Below are positions 24,524-27,689 of a stretch of 27,689 nt of DNA, one piece after another. The DNA comes from a virus, in the IMG/VR virus record IMGVR_UViG_3300043331_000569, positions 1 through 27,689 of that record. One strand, 5' to 3'. The notes under the pieces are model-generated. The model had not been told where the DNA came from, did no database searches, and was given only the letters and a program-made list of their open reading frames with translations. The position numbers and the translations under genes were made by a program. Each line of letters starts with the position of its first letter. The stretch's first letter is position 1.

Positions 24524-25049
24524 AGATCATCTTCCTAATAATTTCTTTTTCCTCGTCGATGAGTTTCTTTCTGTCCGGGGTTCCACCTCCCAAGATTATG
24601 TTCTCCATCTGCTCAGCTACCTTCCTAGCTGCTTTATGAACAATCAATTGATCGAGAGGAATCTTTCCATCACGGTAGTCCTTTAATCTTTGGAGTCGCT
24701 TTGGATCGTCCAATCTTGGGGTTAGTTTGTGTCTAACTGTAAATCCTTGATAACTCTTATGGAGATCGTTTTCATCGGAGTGTTCCTTTAGAAGTAGATC
24801 CTTAGATTTCCAACTAAATTGTAATTCGTATGTCTTGTCCTTGTGTTCTTTCCACTCCACATTGACGAGAACCATTTTTTCAAAATCAATCTCAGGCTCC
24901 AGCAGACGTTCTATCTCCTTTGCATACCGAGCAAGTCGCTCCTTCGATCTGAATATAGCAGGGTTGGAGTAGCGATCCAGAACTGTAATCTGGACTCTAG
25001 AATCAGATTCCGAGGTCCCAGAAGTACAAAGGACATTAAGAATTTCCAT
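24429..25049 (-). CDS. Unknown charged protein upstream of the ATPase half
   Basis: A 206-aa protein, acidic and lysine-rich, with no motif that I recognise. Residues 1-100 have alternating strands (SRVQITVLDRYS; KMVLVNVEWKEH; TYELQFSWKSKD); 105-175 are helical (RLQRLKDYRDGKIPLDQL; AARKVAEQMENIIL); the last 40 residues look disordered. Its last 95 bp overlap the ATPase N-half, so translation is probably coupled. GAAGAG lies immediately before the ATG, closer than ideal. A recombination accessory is suggested by neighbours only. Confidence 0.55.
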   Translation of the reverse strand: MEILNVLCTSGTSESDSRVQITVLDRYSNPAIFRSKERLARYAKEIERLLEPEIDFEKMVLVNVEWKEHKDKTYELQFSWKSKDLLLKEHSDENDLHKSYQGFTVRHKLTPRLDDPKRLQRLKDYRDGKIPLDQLIVHKAARKVAEQMENIILGGGTPDRKKLIDEEKEIIRKMIYAKTSDSEKLPEPQTNQDQTRSLPDDSSGTE

Positions 25050-25058
25050 CTCTTCACA

Positions 25059-25742
25059 TTACGTTTTGTTTGTCCTAGCCATCTGCACCACATCAGAGCG
25101 ATGGACGGTGGAAAGAAAATTGTCTAGGGTAGTCGAGTAGATAGACATTAGTCTTCTGGCACTGACCTTTTTCTTGTATCGACGAATCTGTTTGGGAGTC
25201 ATTTTACGGCGTTGTTTGGGGGTGAGTGATGGGAATTGCTTGATCCGGGCCAAGATTCGGGCATGAGGTTTTAATTGGTGAAGTTGCTTTACTAAAGAAC
25301 GATCCATACTTAGCATCATGTGTCCCGGCATCAATATCAGTGGTTGTCGTCGGTCCCGGCGAACAATCAATAACCAACCCAATGAACCAGCTTGGCGATT
25401 GTGTTCACAGCACTCTCGAATCCACCCCTCAATTATACTTTCCCCATCCGGTTTCTCCAACGTATCCAGTAAATCTTGCAGTGATACTTTAGGGTAGCCA
25501 CGCTTCAATGATACCGTAAAACATCTGAGAAACCATCCTCCCCTCGATCCAGTTACTGCAATGTCTCCTACCTGGGACTTAAGTGCTTTCCCTTTTTTGG
25601 ACCGGACAGTTGCACGAGCGCCAGAAGAGTGTGTTCGGTAGAAAACGGCGTCATCTTTTCCGTCGGACCACCATAAAGACAAAGTGGCCGAAACTTCTCT
25701 TTCCCAACTCGCTCCTTTTTTACTACCTCCTCCGGGTTTCAT
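25059..25742 (-). CDS. PD-(D/E)XK nuclease-like protein (resolvase-like)
   Basis: A 227-aa protein with AAGGAG 5 nt before its ATG. Residues 8-50 (KKGASWEREVSATLSLWWSD; VFYRTHSSGARATVRSKKG) match the N-terminal helix and loop of phage PD-(D/E)XK proteins often called Holliday junction resolvase-like, and SQVGDIAV places the first catalytic acid at D60. The next motif, CFTVSLKRGYPKVSL, has Ser78 where the family has Glu (ExK to SxK, K80 kept); the codon is TCA. The C-terminal third is very basic (KQRRKMTPKQIRRYKKKV), suited to DNA binding. It may be an altered or inactive nuclease, or use another acidic residue. Confidence 0.6.
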   Translation of the reverse strand: MKPGGGSKKGASWEREVSATLSLWWSDGKDDAVFYRTHSSGARATVRSKKGKALKSQVGDIAVTGSRGGWFLRCFTVSLKRGYPKVSLQDLLDTLEKPDGESIIEGWIRECCEHNRQAGSLGWLLIVRRDRRQPLILMPGHMMLSMDRSLVKQLHQLKPHARILARIKQFPSLTPKQRRKMTPKQIRRYKKKVSARRLMSIYSTTLDNFLSTVHRSDVVQMARTNKT

Positions 25743-25744
25743 AC

Positions 25745-25930
25745 CTACTCCTTTTTCTTCCCAAACATGGCATGGATAGTTGTTTTAACCAATTCCATTG
25801 ACTGATCTTCGTAAAATCCCTCCTCCATGCACCGTTCGTATAAACGTCGCCAGAGGCCGGGCACTTTGTTTAGGATCATGGTTTCAGCCTCATCAAACTC
25901 ACGAATGTTTCTAACTTGGTCTGGGGTCAT
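25745..25930 (-). CDS. Unknown small helical protein
   Basis: A 61-aa protein, two or three helices (DEAETMILNKVPGLWRRLYE; GFYEDQSMELVKTTIHAMFG). It overlaps the upstream gene by 20 bp; GGAG lies about 10 nt before the ATG. Small proteins of this helix plan with GF..DQ recur in phage early regions, without known function. Confidence 0.5.
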   Translation of the reverse strand: MTPDQVRNIREFDEAETMILNKVPGLWRRLYERCMEEGFYEDQSMELVKTTIHAMFGKKKE

Positions 25931-26204
25931 TGATTGGTGGCTCCAAAATAGGAAATGTTGGAGGTTTAGAGTCGTAAAGGTTTTTATTAGCCTCCAACTC
26001 TTTTAGTGCTTGTAGGCAATCAAACAGTCGTGGGGTGCCGTAGCTGCCGGCAAGTGGCTTGTTTGTACATCCTTGCAATATGTTGTATTTTCTTACTGCT
26101 TGGAGGTAATCAGTATATGATCTGTATTTGAAGGCATCGGGAGGGATAGGAGGATACTCTGTCTGCGGTTTCTTCCTTCTACATTTGGTCTTTTTGGGCT
26201 TCAT
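25911..26204 (-). CDS. Unknown small protein
   Basis: A 97-aa protein. The N-terminus is very basic (MKPKKTKCRRKK), then a Tyr/Pro segment (EYPPIPPDAFKYRSYTDYL) and a helix (RLFDCLQALKELEANKN). The ATG overlaps the exonuclease stop (ATGA), with GGGAG 9 nt upstream. No family recognised. Confidence 0.5.
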   Translation of the reverse strand: MKPKKTKCRRKKPQTEYPPIPPDAFKYRSYTDYLQAVRKYNILQGCTNKPLAGSYGTPRLFDCLQALKELEANKNLYDSKPPTFPILEPPINDPRPS

Positions 26205-27055
26205 TTTGGAAACTCCCTATATTCAATATCAGTTTCTAACGTCCTAATTCCAAGCTCCCTCAACACTCGTCCCCACTGCAAATCTCCATCCGGTTTGATT
26301 TTGATAGGTTTCAACCCATCAAACGGTAATCTGACCAATGGTAGATTTCGCCTTTTGATTGCAATTCCTTCTTGAGACAAAATTTTATGGTATTTTTTTG
26401 ACCCCTCGCTCAGTGTGAGGTTTATAAACTTGATGGCTGTCTTTTCTCCAATTCCTGGGATTCCTTTAACTCCGTCTGTGGGGCACCCAGATAGTGCTTT
26501 TACTACCGCCCAGTCCCAAGGATCAATTTCGTAGATTTTGCGGAACCTCTGTAATGTCCATAGAAATTTCTTCCTCGGATCATATAATTTTACCTGGGTG
26601 CCGAGACATTGTAATAAATCCGAATCAGTGGAAATGATTATGGCCCGTTCGTTCTCCTGAAGGTTTTGACAAATGTGAGCGATCAAATCATCTGCCTCAT
26701 AGCCCGGTACACGAAAGATGTTCTGAAAACCAACCAATTGTAAGTATTTGGTTCGTAGCCCTTTGATCTGCTGCCGTAAATCCCATAGAGCAGCAATTTG
26801 GTTTTGAGTAAGATTTTGATGAGTGTGACGACGTTTCTTATAGTCTGGATAGAGTCGTTTGCGTTTTGATTGTTTACTATCAAAGCAGAATACGTTGGTA
26901 GCCGGACCAAATTGCCCCTCTAGTTGGAGAACAGTACCAAAAAATCCGAATAGGACTCCAGTGGGAGTGTTGTTATAACTCAACCCTCCTGTAGAGTAAA
27001 AAGCCCTCCAACAGAGTGAGTGGGTGTCGTGTAAAATAAACTGTTTCAATTTCAT
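26201..27055 (-). CDS. 5'-3' exonuclease, T5 D15/FEN type
   Basis: About 284 aa from the ATG at 27055, which overlaps the stop of the HNH gene as ATGA; an ATG at 27070 would add five residues. FEN-family metal-binding and DNA-binding motifs are in order: FILHDTHSLCWRAFYS (D10), NVFCFDSKQSKRKR, VPGYEADDLIAHI (E120, D122, D123), IIISTDSDLLQCL (D144, D146), and the helix-3-turn-helix CPTDGVKGIPGIGEKTA (about 191-207). It would remove flaps and RNA primers and resect 5' ends during phage replication. Length fits phage exonucleases. Confidence 0.9.
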   Translation of the reverse strand: MKLKQFILHDTHSLCWRAFYSTGGLSYNNTPTGVLFGFFGTVLQLEGQFGPATNVFCFDSKQSKRKRLYPDYKKRRHTHQNLTQNQIAALWDLRQQIKGLRTKYLQLVGFQNIFRVPGYEADDLIAHICQNLQENERAIIISTDSDLLQCLGTQVKLYDPRKKFLWTLQRFRKIYEIDPWDWAVVKALSGCPTDGVKGIPGIGEKTAIKFINLTLSEGSKKYHKILSQEGIAIKRRNLPLVRLPFDGLKPIKIKPDGDLQWGRVLRELGIRTLETDIEYREFPK

Positions 27056-27651
27056 ACTACGTGGGTCCATACCTTGTTTCTAACTATGAGGGAAACTAAG
27101 TTTTGGGATACCCCAAATCTTCTTCCTAGTCGCATCTGAGTATATTTTCCGGCAGTATGCAAGGTTTTTATTTTTTTAACCTTTCCTTCTGTTAGCTTAT
27201 GATAGGCCCTTCTTCCGTTTTTGAGTGCATCTTTAGAATTTTGCTCTTGGGTTCCCCACCGAAGATTCTGCACACAGTTATTTGTTGAATTGTCGTCTAG
27301 GTGTCTTGTTTGCATCCCCATAGGACATGGACCAACAAATGCCCACAGAACAAGATGATGAACATAATACCTTCTTCCTGTTTGGCCTGGTTTTATCAGA
27401 CTTACACATAAGTGTCCTTTTCCTCGGCCACAATACGACGGTTTAAGTATTCTTGGTTGAACTACTCGATATCCTCTTCTATTTCTTACCCTCCTCCTAA
27501 CCGATTTAATTCTTCCATAGTTTGACACCCTGTAATGCCCAATAAAGGATTCTTTGTTTCCTTTGTAATAGATTATAACCCACTTCCAGATTTCTTTAGT
27601 AGTAGTTTTCAAATTGTGGGCATCAATCAGTATGAGATTACGTAGTTTCAT
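27052..27651 (-). CDS. HNH homing endonuclease (NUMOD4-HNH-HTH)
   Basis: A 199-aa protein. Residues 20-52 (EIWKWVIIYY; GHYRVSNYGRIKSVRR) are a NUMOD4 DNA-binding module. YVHHLVLWAFVGPCP (96-110) and TRHLDDNSTNNCVQNLRWG (115-133) form the HNH catalytic site with H98/H99 and the N-rich helix; QEQNSKDAL follows. Residues about 152-197 (KLTEGKVKKIKTLHTAGKY; FGVSQNLVSLIVRNKVW) are a helix-turn-helix. Unusually, the first 14 residues, MKLRNLILIDAHNL, do not belong to HNH enzymes but match the start of the adjacent exonuclease (MKLKQFILHDTHSL, 8 of 14 identical). The gene abuts the exonuclease (ATGA). It is a mobile gene inserted at or near the exonuclease start. Confidence 0.85.
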   Translation of the reverse strand: MKLRNLILIDAHNLKTTTKEIWKWVIIYYKGNKESFIGHYRVSNYGRIKSVRRRVRNRRGYRVVQPRILKPSYCGRGKGHLCVSLIKPGQTGRRYYVHHLVLWAFVGPCPMGMQTRHLDDNSTNNCVQNLRWGTQEQNSKDALKNGRRAYHKLTEGKVKKIKTLHTAGKYTQMRLGRRFGVSQNLVSLIVRNKVWTHVV

Positions 27652-27689
27652 ACCCTAAGACTTGTCGGGATGATTGACTGTCTCTTTAC

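Noticed and set aside
27013-27651. Group I intron with an intronic HNH gene in the exonuclease gene
   Set aside because: The HNH frame fills the whole interval and abuts the exonuclease, leaving no non-coding room for a ribozyme core, and the exonuclease has its own complete start.

Overview
The window looks like a piece of a tailed double-stranded DNA phage (siphovirus-like) or a prophage of one. Evidence: an ordered head-to-tail connector, tail tube, tail assembly chaperone and tape measure series; genes packed almost without gaps, many joined by ATGA or TAATG overlaps; and no cellular housekeeping genes. The host cannot be named from sequence. No tRNA, rRNA, CRISPR array, insertion sequence, integrase or attachment site was seen.

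Left part, + strand (1-16244): structural module. It opens with the 3' end of a probable decoration/fibre protein, then two adjacent proteins that each carry a Sec-type signal peptide: a LamG/concanavalin-like protein and a 1032-aa fibre-like protein. Then come the neck set (gp6-like connector, probable stopper, gp10-like protein, tail terminator), the tail tube, a 217-bp structured non-coding gap, a basic protein of unknown role, the tail assembly chaperone pair joined by a textbook A_AAA_AAC -1 frameshift site, the tape measure protein, and three large unrecognised proteins where distal tail and baseplate genes normally lie.

Middle, + strand (16262-20919): a sugar cassette co-directional with the late genes, made of two GT-A type glycosyltransferases, an FkbM methyltransferase, a family 2 glycosyltransferase, a second SAM methyltransferase-like protein and a clear GT11 alpha-1,2-fucosyltransferase, followed by a small coiled-coil protein. 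The set could build a methylated, fucosylated glycan on the virion or the infected cell; the target is not visible.

Right part, - strand (20911-27651): DNA metabolism, one convergent operon read right to left. It holds an HNH homing endonuclease, a T5 D15/FEN-type 5'-3' exonuclease, small unknown proteins, a PD-(D/E)XK nuclease-like protein, and an SbcC/Rad50-like ATPase divided into two genes (N-half ending in a CPSC hook, C-half with Walker B) that flank an SbcD/Mre11-like nuclease. Together they suggest a recombination and end-processing module like T4 gp46/gp47 plus a flap nuclease.

Most unusual: the Rad50-like ATPase split just after its hook; an HNH gene whose first 14 residues mimic the start of the adjacent exonuclease; the late-expressed glycan cassette; signal peptides on probable virion proteins; and the structured gap before the basic protein.
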